Assembly: GCF_014490035.1 (NCBI RefSeq)
Contig: NZ_CP061008.1
Coordinates: 5,580,001-5,644,000, forward strand
DNA from: Achromobacter xylosoxidans
Lineage (GTDB): Bacteria > Pseudomonadota > Gammaproteobacteria > Burkholderiales > Burkholderiaceae_B
Length of the DNA stretch: 64,000 bases
Direction of reading: 5' to 3'
Shown: piece by piece, positions 1 to 8,370 of the stretch
Layout: each line of letters begins with the position of its first letter
Position numbering within the stretch: position 1 is the stretch's first letter
Position numbers and translations under genes: made by a program
The notes under the pieces: generated by a model
Told to the model about the DNA's origin: nothing
The model's input: only the letters and a program-made list of their open reading frames with translations
Databases searched by the model: none

Positions 1-98
1 ACAGCCACCATGGCCGCGCCGAACCCCGTCATCCCGAAGACGACATAGGCGGCAAGGACGACGGGCGCGGCGTAGGCGAGCGTATCGGACGGCATCAT
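1..98 (-). CDS. TauE/SafE-family membrane permease, N-terminal fragment (runs off the window)
   Basis: About 32 N-terminal residues are visible, starting at tandem ATG codons (98-93) just after the stop of the Bug receptor gene. The translation is hydrophobic and carries a GMTGFGAAMVAV stretch. This resembles the glycine-rich first helix of TauE/SafE sulfite or organic-anion exporters. Only the start is present, so the substrate is unknown. It is on the same strand and 6 bp downstream of the Bug gene, so the two are probably co-transcribed. Family call from a short fragment only. Confidence 0.55.
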   Translation of the reverse strand, partial: MMPSDTLAYAAPVVLAAYVVFGMTGFGAAMVA

Positions 99-104
99 GG
101 GGAA

Positions 105-1106
105 TCAGCTCGCGGTGATCTTCTTCTTTTCCACCAGTGCCTTCCACTTGGCGGACTCCCGGGCGATCTCCTCCTTGAGCGCGGCGGCAGGCACGATGGT
201 CGCCGACATCCCCTGGTCAGCCAGATAGCGCTGCATGTTGGGCTGCGCGACCGCCGCCTTGGCATCGGCCAGCAGCCGGTCGACCGAGGCCTGGGGCGTG
301 CCCGCCGGCGCCAGCAAGGCGAACCAGCCCGTGAACTCGAACCCCGGCACGCCGTCCTCGGCCGTGGTCGGCACGTCCGGCAGCAACGCCGAACGTTCCT
401 TCCCCGTCACGGACAGCGCCCGCAGGCGTCCTCCCTTGAGCAGCGGCACGATGGCGTTGATATTGCCCACGGCGACCTCGATCACGCCCGCCATGAGGTC
501 GGTGTAGGCCGGGCCCTCGCCCTTGTACGGGACGTGCATGAGTTCGATCCCCGCCGCGTCGCTGAAGGCTTCGCCCGCCATGTGCGTCTGGCTGCCCACG
601 CCCGCCGACGAGAAGCTGAGCTTGCCCGGCCTGGCGCGCGCGTACTCGATCAGTTCGCGCGTGTTCTTGACCGGCAGGTTGGCATTGACGGTGATGACCA
701 TGGGCCCGTTGGCCACCTTGCCGATGGGACTGAAATCCGTCAGCGAATAAGGCAGCTTGCTGTAGATGAACTGGTTGACCGTGAACATGCTGCCCGACGC
801 GAGCAACAGCGTATAGCCGTCCGCCGGCGCGCTGGCGACGGCCTGCGCGCCCACGCTGCCGCCAGCGCCCGCGCGGTTCTCGACGATTACGCTCTGCTTC
901 AGGCCCTTGCCCAATTCGGCCGCCAAGGCGCGGCCCAGCAGGTCGGTGGCCCCGCCCGCCGAAAACGGGACGATCATGCGTATGGCCTTGTCCGCCGGCC
1001 AATCGGCCCGCGCCGGCAAGGCGATAAACGGCGTAAGCGCGAGGCCACAGCCCAGCGTCTTGACGATGCGGCGGCGTACATCATTGGGTCGGATTTCGTT
1101 CTTCAT
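105..1106 (-). CDS. Bug-family (TctC-like) periplasmic solute-binding protein
   Basis: 333 residues. The ATG at 1106 is preceded by GGAGAC at good spacing; the longer upstream reading has no such site. An arginine-rich n-region and hydrophobic core end in ALPARA, a signal peptidase I site, followed by the typical Bug opening IRMIVPFSAGGATD. Members of this family capture carboxylates and other small organic molecules in the periplasm for tripartite tricarboxylate transporters, or work as orphan sensors. No TctA/TctB membrane genes are visible; the next gene is a TauE-like permease. Co-direction with fumarase and fumarate-reductase-like genes suggests a dicarboxylic or tricarboxylic acid ligand (inference). 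Confidence 0.9.
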   Translation of the reverse strand: MKNEIRPNDVRRRIVKTLGCGLALTPFIALPARADWPADKAIRMIVPFSAGGATDLLGRALAAELGKGLKQSVIVENRAGAGGSVGAQAVASAPADGYTLLLASGSMFTVNQFIYSKLPYSLTDFSPIGKVANGPMVITVNANLPVKNTRELIEYARARPGKLSFSSAGVGSQTHMAGEAFSDAAGIELMHVPYKGEGPAYTDLMAGVIEVAVGNINAIVPLLKGGRLRALSVTGKERSALLPDVPTTAEDGVPGFEFTGWFALLAPAGTPQASVDRLLADAKAAVAQPNMQRYLADQGMSATIVPAAALKEEIARESAKWKALVEKKKITAS

Positions 1107-1276
1107 GGATTTGTCTCCTTCAGTTCGCGGGACGGCGAAGCCCGCCGGCTCGCGGCCGGCTGACGATTCGCCAGGCAGCAACTGACCCTCGGGCCGATGG
1201 CTCGATTTTTTGGGGCGTTGCGGTGTTTTTCTGCGGACTACTAGGCTGCTGAACTACAGAACTACCGGACTAAGAA

Positions 1277-2149
1277 CTACTGGCCGGCACAGACTGACTT
1301 CAATGCATCGAGCAACAACTGCGTAAGATGGGCCCGCGGGTTCTCTTTCGGCGCCAGGATGCCCAGGCGGCGCGTGACGGTGGGCGAGCCGAACGGAATG
1401 ACGCGGATACCCGGCGGAAACTCGTTCCTGCCGCGGCAGGCCGGCACCACCGATGCGCCCAGGCCATTGGCCACCATGGCGATCACGCCTTCCAGGTTGT
1501 CGATCTCCATGGTCGAACGCACGGTGATGCGCCTGCGCACCATCTCTTCCTGCACCAGATGCCCCACGCGCGCCGAACGATTGAAGCGGACATAAGGGTT
1601 CTGCTCCAGGATCTCCTGATCGCTGGCGCCCTTGACCGAGCGGTGGGCGATGACGACCAGTTGCTCCTCGACGAACGGCAGGAAATCCAGGCCCGAGCGC
1701 GGCGCGTCGGGCTCGGTCACGATCGCCACGTCCAGCTGCCGGTGATAAATGGCGCGCTCCAGGTCGTGCGTGAGCCCCGTGGTGACGTGGACCTCCAGGC
1801 CGTGGCCCTGCTTCTGCAGGTGCCGCAGCGCGAGCGGCAGCACGCCGGACACACAGGTGTGGACGCTGCCGAGCCTGAGCAGTCCCGACGAGGTGCCTTT
1901 CTTCAGGGCGGCGCTCATGCTTTCCCAATGCGCGATCAGGTCGCGCGCCCGGTGCACCAGCGCCAACCCCGTGTCCGTGAGTATCGGCGGACGCCGGCTG
2001 CGGTCGAAGATCGTGATGCCCAGTTCGTCCTCGAGCGCGCGGACCTGCATGCTCACCGCCGACAGCGACAGGCCGATGGTATTGCCAGCCTCGGCGAAAC
2101 TGCCGTGGTCTGCAATCGCGATCAGCGTGTAGAGCGTCCGGATGTCCAT
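1277..2149 (-). CDS. LysR-family transcriptional regulator
   Basis: 290 residues. The N-terminal winged helix-turn-helix (about residues 1-60) has the standard LysR pattern: GSFAEAGNTIGLSLSAVS, then the recognition region and ALEDELGITIFDR. It is followed by a periplasmic-binding-like effector domain. It lies between the amidohydrolase and the Bug gene on the same strand, so it probably controls this catabolic and transport cluster. The effector is unknown. Spacing to the upstream amidohydrolase is about 50 bp, so co-transcription is possible. Confidence 0.9.
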   Translation of the reverse strand: MDIRTLYTLIAIADHGSFAEAGNTIGLSLSAVSMQVRALEDELGITIFDRSRRPPILTDTGLALVHRARDLIAHWESMSAALKKGTSSGLLRLGSVHTCVSGVLPLALRHLQKQGHGLEVHVTTGLTHDLERAIYHRQLDVAIVTEPDAPRSGLDFLPFVEEQLVVIAHRSVKGASDQEILEQNPYVRFNRSARVGHLVQEEMVRRRITVRSTMEIDNLEGVIAMVANGLGASVVPACRGRNEFPPGIRVIPFGSPTVTRRLGILAPKENPRAHLTQLLLDALKSVCAGQ

Positions 2150-2202
2150 GCAAGAAGGTTCCTGGTGAAGAGCGGCGTTGCGGAAAAGAGGAGTATGCCG
2201 CG

Positions 2203-3036
2203 CTAGAGGCCGAGCAGCCGCCGCGCGTTCCCTCCCATGACTTTCCCTAGATTATCTTGCCGGATCGGCAAGGTCTCGAACCACTCTTTGTACCCTTGCA
2301 CCGGGCAGAACGGGAATGAGCTGGCGTAAAGCATCCTGTCCGAGAGAAAGCCGTCGGCCGCCTTCACGTATTCCTCCCAGCCCGGCATGCGGGAGAAGTA
2401 CATATCGGGCGACAGCCACAGGTTCTGGCGCCGAAAGGCCAGGTGCAGGATCTCGTTGACCCAGGGCCAGCCGCCATGGGCGACCACCACGTTCAGGCCG
2501 GGAAAGTCCGCCAGCACCCGGTCGGTCCGTATCGGGTCCGAATAGCTCAAGTCCGGCCCCGCAGTGCCTCCCACCATCATGATCACCGGCACGCCCAGGT
2601 CCTCGCAGTGGCCGTAGATCGGATAGAGGCGCCTGTCGTCGGCGTACATGGGAACCGGGTAGGAGCCAGGCTCGATGTTGATCAGCTTGAAACCGTCCTC
2701 GACTGCCTGGCTGATGGTCTGGCACGCGCGGCGCCGGTCGGTGGGGTCGATGGAGGCGGCGCCGATGAATCGGCCCGGATGCTCGGCGACGATGCCTCGC
2801 ACGTCCTCGTTGGATACGCTGCCCAGCACGCCGGCCAGGCGGCCCACGACCACGCCGCGGTCTATCCGCGCGGCGTCCATTTCTTTCAGCAGCAGCGCCA
2901 TCGATTGCTGCTGCGCCGCGGCCGAGGGCTCGAAACCCACCGTCCGCGTAAAGCCGTCGCGGCGTTCTCCCGCCGAGTACATCAGCGTGTCCAGGAAGCC
3001 GCCTACCGGCGGCCGCAGCCTAAAGTCGATGATCAT
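2203..3036 (-). CDS. Amidohydrolase-2 family TIM-barrel protein
   Basis: 277 residues with the overall pattern of the amidohydrolase_2 family, which includes decarboxylases and lactonases. A late strand reads VVVAHGGWPWV and an FP-rich C-terminus ends in GNARRLLGL. The usual N-terminal HxH metal motif is replaced by MIIDFRLRPP, so the canonical first metal ligands are absent. It lies 48 bp downstream of the fumarase beta-subunit gene and is probably in the same operon. The substrate cannot be read from the sequence; a lactone or a carboxylated intermediate feeding fumarate would fit the context (inference). Confidence 0.8.
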   Translation of the reverse strand: MIIDFRLRPPVGGFLDTLMYSAGERRDGFTRTVGFEPSAAAQQQSMALLLKEMDAARIDRGVVVGRLAGVLGSVSNEDVRGIVAEHPGRFIGAASIDPTDRRRACQTISQAVEDGFKLINIEPGSYPVPMYADDRRLYPIYGHCEDLGVPVIMMVGGTAGPDLSYSDPIRTDRVLADFPGLNVVVAHGGWPWVNEILHLAFRRQNLWLSPDMYFSRMPGWEEYVKAADGFLSDRMLYASSFPFCPVQGYKEWFETLPIRQDNLGKVMGGNARRLLGL

Positions 3037-3084
3037 CGCAGTATCTCTGTCAGGTATGAGGTTGCCGCAAGCCTGCCGCCGCGC

Positions 3085-3765
3085 CTACATCACTTCGTCC
3101 TTGCGGTCGTCCGTCTCGCCGTAGCGATGCAAAGCGGGCGGCTTCAGCCCGGCATAGAGCTTCTCGATGCCCGCGTTGATGGCCTCGGCGTGCTGGGCGA
3201 AGAGCGAATTGCCTTCCAGGTCGCTCTCGACGATGAAAGGCCCGAAATTCTCGACCTCGAACAGCCACATGGCCTGGGCAATGCCCAGTTCGTCCAGCCA
3301 GTGCACTTCGCGCACACGCTTGATGCCCCGCCCCAGCAAGGCGCCCGTGCCGTAGCCCACGGTGGTCAGGTAGATCGCGCCGCCGGGCGCCAGCACCTGC
3401 TTGTAGTCGTCCGCGGGCATGCCGCCCTTGCCGATCAGGATGCGGCAGCCGGTCTCATCCAGCCAGCGCGGTATCCACTTGGAGAATCGGAACGAGGCGG
3501 TGGCGGTGACGGCGCCCACGTTGTAGCCGCCGCGGCCGTCCGGCGCGGCCGCCGGCGAGCAATGGAAGTTGACGTTGCTGATGGCGCGCAAGTCCACGGG
3601 CAGCGGCAAGCCCTGGTCCAGCACCTTCTTGTACACACCTTCGCGGGCCGTGTAGACCACGCCGTTCAAGTACACGGCCGAGCCGAGTTCGAGCCTGGCG
3701 ATGTCTTCCCGCCTGGCGGGCAGGTCCAGATGAAAGACCTTGATGTCGTCGTCGTTGCTTACCAT
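3085..3765 (-). CDS. Class I fumarate hydratase / tartrate dehydratase, beta (C-terminal) subunit
   Basis: 226 residues, homologous to the C-terminal half of class I fumarases and to TtdB. Visible family features are DLPARREDIARLELG near the N-terminus and a GKGGMPADDY segment. The ATG at 3765 overlaps the stop of the alpha-subunit gene (ATGGTAA), the usual translational coupling of a two-subunit enzyme. The product should pair with the alpha subunit to hydrate fumarate to malate or dehydrate tartrate. Sequence alone does not separate fumarase from tartrate dehydratase. Confidence 0.88.
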   Translation of the reverse strand: MVSNDDDIKVFHLDLPARREDIARLELGSAVYLNGVVYTAREGVYKKVLDQGLPLPVDLRAISNVNFHCSPAAAPDGRGGYNVGAVTATASFRFSKWIPRWLDETGCRILIGKGGMPADDYKQVLAPGGAIYLTTVGYGTGALLGRGIKRVREVHWLDELGIAQAMWLFEVENFGPFIVESDLEGNSLFAQHAEAINAGIEKLYAGLKPPALHRYGETDDRKDEVM

Positions 3766-4694
3766 TCGACCGTCTCCCGGCGCATGTAGGGCGTGAACCA
3801 CTGGGGATCGGTGCGGTATTCGATCTCCCCGTTGGCATGGATCCGCGCGGTGGCGCGGCGCGAAGACAGGCAAAAGGTGTGCAGGCTGATGGGCATGCCA
3901 CCGGTGTGGGTGTAGCCGCACTCGATATGGCAGTCCACCACCATGCCGGAACCAACGAAACCCATGGCGCCCATGCCGATGGAATTTCCCAGCCGCATCA
4001 GCTCCAGTTCCAATTCCGCCACCTTGGGGTCCGGGTTACGGTCCCCTACCGTGCGCAGACAGGCGGCCTGCTTGCCCAGCTGCATGCAGGTGTCCTTGGA
4101 GCCGCCCAGTCCGATGCCGACGATGGCTGGCTGACAGGCCAGCCCGCGCTTGCCGAAGGCGATCAGCGTGTCCAGCACGAAGCGCTTGATGCCGTCTATG
4201 CCGTCGCCGGGAAACAGCATGCGGTAGTCGGTGCCGAACAGCCCGCCCTTGTGCACGGTGGTGATGTCTATCCAGTCGCTGTCCGGCTCGAACGACCATT
4301 CGATCTCGGGCGCGTTGATGCCGACGTTGTTGTTGTGGTCGGTGCGCCAGAGCGGATGCACGCGGTTGGGCCGCAGCGGCACGCTGACCGTGGCCTCGGC
4401 CGTGGCGTGGCGCAGCGCGCGTTCCACGGCGACGAAGCCACTGTCGACCGAGGCGTGGTTGCCCACCTTGACGTAGTAGCGCGGCAGGCCGGTGTCGGCG
4501 CACATCGGACGCCGGTCCTGGTCGGCCGCTTCCCAGTTGTCCATCATGGCGTGGATGACGAAACGCGGCAGCTTGCCGGTTTCCTTCTTCTGCAGTTCCT
4601 GGATGCCGCGCTTGTAGTCGGCCGGGATTTCGATGGCCGCGCGGCGCATGATCTCCAGCGCCGCCTCTTCAACTTTCTGGACAGGGATGCTCAT
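3759..4694 (-). CDS. Class I fumarate hydratase / tartrate dehydratase, alpha (Fe-S) subunit
   Basis: 311 residues, matching the N-terminal catalytic half of oxygen-sensitive [4Fe-4S] hydro-lyases. It has MCADTGLPRYYVKVG, GIGLGGSKDTCMQLGK and a VDCHIECGYTHTGGMP segment, which together supply conserved cysteines for cluster ligation. It lies 12 bp downstream of the flavoprotein gene and overlaps the beta-subunit start by 7 bp. Succinate or fumarate from the flavoprotein complex could be turned into malate here, so the operon looks like a dedicated C4-acid route rather than the housekeeping TCA copy. Confidence 0.9.
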   Translation of the reverse strand: MSIPVQKVEEAALEIMRRAAIEIPADYKRGIQELQKKETGKLPRFVIHAMMDNWEAADQDRRPMCADTGLPRYYVKVGNHASVDSGFVAVERALRHATAEATVSVPLRPNRVHPLWRTDHNNNVGINAPEIEWSFEPDSDWIDITTVHKGGLFGTDYRMLFPGDGIDGIKRFVLDTLIAFGKRGLACQPAIVGIGLGGSKDTCMQLGKQAACLRTVGDRNPDPKVAELELELMRLGNSIGMGAMGFVGSGMVVDCHIECGYTHTGGMPISLHTFCLSSRRATARIHANGEIEYRTDPQWFTPYMRRETVEW

Positions 4695-4706
4695 GATTGG
4701 GATGCC

Positions 4707-6446
4707 TCAGCTCTGGGGGATGCCCGCCTCGCCCTCGATGAGCGATTCGCCGGGTTTTACGATGTCGAAGGAAACCGGAACCATCTCCAGCGCCACCTCG
4801 CCGTCCTGCGCGCTCACGCGCGTGTAGCAGCTGGTGTGCAGGTCGCCGGCCTCGGGGAAATCTTCGCGGTAGTGCGCGCCGCGGCTGTTCTCGCGCGCCA
4901 GCGCCGAGACCGTGATGACCTTGGAAATGTCGACCAGGCTCTCCAGGTTGAGCCAGTCATGCCAGGTCAGGTTGTAGCGGCGGTCGCCGTCCGCCACGCC
5001 AATGTCGCGCAAGGCTGCGCGGTGGCCGGCAATGGCATCCAGGCCATGCGCCATGGCCTCTTGGCGGCGCAACACGCCTACGTCGTCCCACATGGTTTGC
5101 GAGAGCGCGTCGCGCAGCTCGTGGATGCGGCCCGCGGGCCGGGAAAACGGGAACTCGGCGCGTTCGATGCCGCGCTCGATGACGCGCTGGTCGGGGTCGC
5201 GCCACTGGCCGGACTTCGCGACGTAGGCCGCCATCGCATCGCCCGCGATGCCGCCGAACACCGTGGAATTGGCGACGCCGTTGCCGCCCAGGCGGTTGGC
5301 GCCATGCACGCCGCCGCAGTCCTCCCCGGCCGCATACAAGCCCGGCGACGCGGTCGAACCGTCCACATTGAATTCGACCCCACCCATCAGGTAGTGGGCC
5401 GTCGGCACCACTTCCACCTTGCCGCCTGCCAGGTCGAAGCCGCAATCCTTGCACCGGTTGACCATGCCGGGAAAGGTCTTGGCCACCTTGTCCGGGCCCA
5501 GATGGCTCATCTGGATGTAGACCCCGCCCATCGGCCCCGTGCGTCCCGCACGCATCTCGGCGTAGATGCCGCGGCTGACCACATCGCGCGTCGCCCGTTC
5601 GCCGCGCTTGTCGTAATTGGCCATGAAACGCTCGCCGTCGCCGTTGAGCAGATAGCCGCCCGCTCCGCGCAGCCCTTCCTCCAGCACCGTTCCGGTCATG
5701 CGCGTATCCGGCCCGCCGAGCAGGCCCGTGGGGTGAAACTGCACCATCTCCATGTCCCGCAGCTTCAAGCCATAGCGGAGCGCCATGGCCAGGCCGTCGC
5801 AGGTCTTGTCGCCCGAAGGCGTGTGGTAGCGGTACATGGTCGGGCCCGCCCCCGTTGCCAACAGCACGGCCTTGGCCTGAATAAAGCGGTACGCGCCTGT
5901 CCGCATATCGATGAACAACACGCCCGAGATGCCCGAGCCGTCGGCGGCGGGAATCAGTTCGATGGCGCGGTGCTCTTCCAGCTCGTCGACGTCCAGCGCC
6001 CGCACCTGCTCCATGAGCCGGTTGATGATCTCGATACCCGTCAGATCGGCCTTGTGCACGGTGCGGTCGAAGCTCTGGCCGGCAAACGCCTTGGAATGCA
6101 AGGTGCCGTCGGGATTGCGGTCGAAGAAGCAGCCGATCTCGTTTTCCAGTTCGCGCACCCGCTCGACCGCGCCTTCGACCAGCCGCCACGCCAGGTCCTG
6201 GCGCGGCAGCCATTTGCCGCCCTCGATGGTGTCCATGAAGTGGCGTTCCACCGAGTCGCCCGCGGCCAGCGCGACGTTGTAGCCGCCCTGGACCATGCGG
6301 GTACAGCCGCACTTGCCCAGCAGGCCCTTCACCGTCACCGTCACGCGCAACGACGGATTCGCCTTCTTCGCGTGCAGCGCCGCGAACAGGCCGGCGCCGC
6401 CGGTGCCCAGCACAAGAATGTCCGTCTTGATGTTCTCGATCCGCAT
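4707..6446 (-). CDS. Succinate dehydrogenase/fumarate reductase-type flavoprotein subunit lacking the covalent-FAD histidine
   Basis: 579 residues. The Rossmann motif VLGTGGAGL (from about residue 12), the active-site HPTGL, the LLNGDGERFM motif, the catalytic-arginine segment TRDVVSR and HYLMGGV are all present. The position that aligns with the FAD-linking His of SdhA/FrdA (SHT) is Cys48 in GKCGCTRMVQGG, so FAD is expected to be non-covalent, as in L-aspartate oxidase. It is encoded directly after the two anchor genes in the order Fe-S, anchor, anchor, flavoprotein, unlike housekeeping sdhCDAB. It could reduce fumarate or oxidise succinate or a related dicarboxylate; the direction is not clear. 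Confidence 0.88.
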   Translation of the reverse strand: MRIENIKTDILVLGTGGAGLFAALHAKKANPSLRVTVTVKGLLGKCGCTRMVQGGYNVALAAGDSVERHFMDTIEGGKWLPRQDLAWRLVEGAVERVRELENEIGCFFDRNPDGTLHSKAFAGQSFDRTVHKADLTGIEIINRLMEQVRALDVDELEEHRAIELIPAADGSGISGVLFIDMRTGAYRFIQAKAVLLATGAGPTMYRYHTPSGDKTCDGLAMALRYGLKLRDMEMVQFHPTGLLGGPDTRMTGTVLEEGLRGAGGYLLNGDGERFMANYDKRGERATRDVVSRGIYAEMRAGRTGPMGGVYIQMSHLGPDKVAKTFPGMVNRCKDCGFDLAGGKVEVVPTAHYLMGGVEFNVDGSTASPGLYAAGEDCGGVHGANRLGGNGVANSTVFGGIAGDAMAAYVAKSGQWRDPDQRVIERGIERAEFPFSRPAGRIHELRDALSQTMWDDVGVLRRQEAMAHGLDAIAGHRAALRDIGVADGDRRYNLTWHDWLNLESLVDISKVITVSALARENSRGAHYREDFPEAGDLHTSCYTRVSAQDGEVALEMVPVSFDIVKPGESLIEGEAGIPQS

Positions 6447-6447
6447 C

Positions 6448-6792
6448 TCAGATCACTCCCGCGATGAAAACCAGGCCCGTCGCCATGGAGACCGCAAAGC
6501 CCCAGCCGATCCAGGCGATGCGCGCGTCCCGCGGCGAGCTCCAGGGCAGCAGCTCCAGCGCGAGCAGGCGCAGCCCGAAGAACATGTGCAAGGTCAGCAG
6601 CAGCACCAGCCCCCACTCGCCGACCTTCATGGCCGGCATGTCGGCAAGCTTCAGGAATCCGTCCAGCCGCGCTTCGTCCAGCGCCATCGCCAGCACATAG
6701 AAATGCGCCGGCAGGAACAGGGCCAGCGCCAGGCCGGAGATGCGATGCCCCAGGAAGGCCCAGTACGCCTGATGGTTGCGCGCCGATCTCAT
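6448..6792 (-). CDS. SdhC/SdhD-like membrane anchor subunit (second anchor)
   Basis: 114 residues with three predicted transmembrane helices. The start at 6792 overlaps the stop of the preceding anchor gene (ATGA), which fixes the reading. The early segment GHRISGLALALFLPAHFYVL resembles the HR-SG quinone and heme region of SdhC-type anchors, and a second conserved His lies in LLTLHMFFGLRLL. It would hold the Fe-S and flavoprotein subunits at the inner membrane and bind quinone and possibly heme b. Assigned by position and topology. Confidence 0.8.
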   Translation of the reverse strand: MRSARNHQAYWAFLGHRISGLALALFLPAHFYVLAMALDEARLDGFLKLADMPAMKVGEWGLVLLLTLHMFFGLRLLALELLPWSSPRDARIAWIGWGFAVSMATGLVFIAGVI

Positions 6793-7124
6793 GGCATCAG
6801 CCCTCCCACCGCCGCGACGGCGCGCACGCCCAGGATGAACAGCCCCAAGCCGAACGCCAGTCCGACCGCGGACGCCGCGCCGCGACCCAGCCGCAGCCAC
6901 TCGATCAGGATGTTGCGCACGCCGATCGGCACGTGGACCGCCACGCTCACGACGAACAGGCCGTAGAAAACGATCCAGAACCAGTTGCCCTGGGTGCGCG
7001 AGAGAATCTCGCCCGCGGTCAGGCCGCCGCGCACGGCATAGATGACCAGGCCCACATGCACCAGGACAAAGGGCGCCATCACCATCGCCGTCAGACGCTG
7101 GAGCGCGAAAAGACGAGCTTCCAT
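6789..7124 (-). CDS. SdhC/FrdC-like membrane anchor subunit (first anchor)
   Basis: 111 residues with three hydrophobic helices. Histidines in VLVHVGLVIYAV and VAVHVPIGVRNIL are placed as heme b ligands would be in a two-anchor complex II. It begins one base after the Fe-S gene stop and overlaps the next anchor by four bases, so translation of the unit is tightly coupled. It probably forms a heterodimeric anchor with its neighbour. Confidence 0.78.
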   Translation of the reverse strand: MEARLFALQRLTAMVMAPFVLVHVGLVIYAVRGGLTAGEILSRTQGNWFWIVFYGLFVVSVAVHVPIGVRNILIEWLRLGRGAASAVGLAFGLGLFILGVRAVAAVGGLMP

Positions 7125-7125
7125 G

Positions 7126-7860
7126 TCAGCCCCCCTTGAGCAGGCTGAAGATGGCGCTGCGCTTCAATCCGGCAATGCTGCCGGTGGGGCTGAGGCTTAC
7201 CGGACAGTGCTTCATGCAGCTGCCCTGGGTGTGGCAGGAATTGCAGCCGCTGCCGGAGGTGGCCTTGCGCAGCACGTCCTTGGGGTCGGCGTGGCGTTCG
7301 TCATTGAACAGCGTCCACGCGCGGTTCAGGGCGGCCGGGCCAAGATAGTCCTTGTCCCAGGACACCACGTCACAGGCCGCGTAGCACACGCCGCAATTGA
7401 TGCATTCGATGGCCGCGTCTGCCTGCTTGCGCTTCTTGCTTTGCGGCGACACCAGCGCCGGCGGATCGTTGCGCGTGGCCGTGCCGACGAAGGTATTCCC
7501 GGCGCGCGCCCACTTCTGGAAGAACTCGCTCATGTCGACGACGAGATCCTTGATCCGCGGCATGTTGCGCATCGGCTCGATCACGATCACGCCGCCTTCC
7601 TCGACCCGGCTCACGTGCGTGCGGCAGGTCCAGCGCGGCTTGCCATTGACCGTCATGGCACAGGACCCGCACACGCCGACGCGACAGGCATAGCGGTACG
7701 AAAGGCTCGGTTCCTGCGTGCGCTGCACTTCGGTCACCACATCCAGGACCGTCTGGTTCTCCCGCCACGGGACCGAGTAGGTGGAATAGCTTCCGTCTTC
7801 GGTTCCCCGAGAGATGCGGACCGTGAGTTGTCGCTGATTCGTGGAGTTCTTCGTATCCAT
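7126..7860 (-). CDS. Succinate dehydrogenase/fumarate reductase-type iron-sulfur subunit
   Basis: 244 residues. The N-terminal ferredoxin fold has the [2Fe-2S] motif CRVGVCGSC with a later Cys in WTCRTHV. The C-terminal half has CINCGVCYAAC for the [4Fe-4S] centre and a CNSCHTQGSCMKHCP region, which has one cysteine more than usual. The residue after the fourth Cys of the first cluster motif is Asp rather than the usual Pro. It is the first gene of the operon. The promoter should lie in the 320-bp gap upstream, which contains the palindrome at 7895-7904. Confidence 0.9.
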   Translation of the reverse strand: MDTKNSTNQRQLTVRISRGTEDGSYSTYSVPWRENQTVLDVVTEVQRTQEPSLSYRYACRVGVCGSCAMTVNGKPRWTCRTHVSRVEEGGVIVIEPMRNMPRIKDLVVDMSEFFQKWARAGNTFVGTATRNDPPALVSPQSKKRKQADAAIECINCGVCYAACDVVSWDKDYLGPAALNRAWTLFNDERHADPKDVLRKATSGSGCNSCHTQGSCMKHCPVSLSPTGSIAGLKRSAIFSLLKGG

Positions 7861-8183
7861 TTTCCGCCCTCGGACGACAGGCTGCGCCCATGAACAGAAT
7901 TCTGAATCTCGCGTATCGGTGAAGCAATATGGATTTGGTTGATATTTTTTGAAGTTATTTTTTGCCCGCCCAGAGAGGGCGCCGAACGATCCGGCGCCTG
8001 CCGCGCCGCCACATCTTCAACGGATGGCGATCACTGGCCGCCTCCAGGCCGCCGCCGGACTGGGATCCGGCCAGGCCGCAGCCCCCCTCAGGCACGTTTT
8101 TGAAAATTAGGTATACTTCCGCCTCGCTTGCCGCAACCGCCTCCGGATCGCAACGATCACGGATGGTGCCAGGCAACGAAAAT
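7861..8183. other. Intergenic region upstream of the dicarboxylate operon and tRNA-Gly
   Basis: No convincing gene was found. The first 100 bases are AT-rich and should contain the promoter of the minus-strand operon; a perfect 10-bp palindrome CAGAATTCTG lies at 7895-7904, 35 bp before that operon's first start codon, and may be an operator. The rest is GC-rich. TATACT at 8112-8117 is a plausible -10 box for the tRNA-Gly gene, without a good -35. Confidence 0.5.
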
Positions 8184-8259
8184 GCGGGAGTAGCTCAGTT
8201 GGTAGAGCGCAACCTTGCCAAGGTTGAGGTCGCGAGTTCGAGACTCGTCTCCCGCTCCA
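8184..8259 (+). tRNA. tRNA-Gly (anticodon GCC), copy 1
   Basis: 76 nt cloverleaf. The acceptor arm GCGGGAG pairs with CTCCCGC and CCA is encoded. The D-arm starts TAGCTCAGTTGG, the anticodon loop reads TTGCCAA, and the T-arm contains GTTCGAGAC. The sequence is identical to the tRNA-Gly at 27543-27618. A hairpin terminator follows at 8306. Confidence 0.97.
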
Positions 8260-8305
8260 AATTTTGATTTCCAGCTTCCTTCACGGAATTCTGAAAATCG
8301 TTGAG

Positions 8306-8328
8306 AAAGGGCCTACGGGCCCTTTTTT
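8306..8328 (+). terminator. Rho-independent terminator after tRNA-Gly copy 1
   Basis: Stem AAGGGCC/GGGCCCTT with a short TAC loop, followed by a run of T. Confidence 0.8.
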
Positions 8329-8370
8329 CATTGCGGTTTGCGCCGCTTGGAAAATGAAGGAACACGGGCA

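Noticed and set aside
3837..6467. An 876-residue plus-strand ORF opposite the fumarase and flavoprotein genes
   Set aside because: Antisense shadow of clearly coding minus-strand genes; composition is the Ala/Arg/Gln/His-rich type of high-GC shadows.
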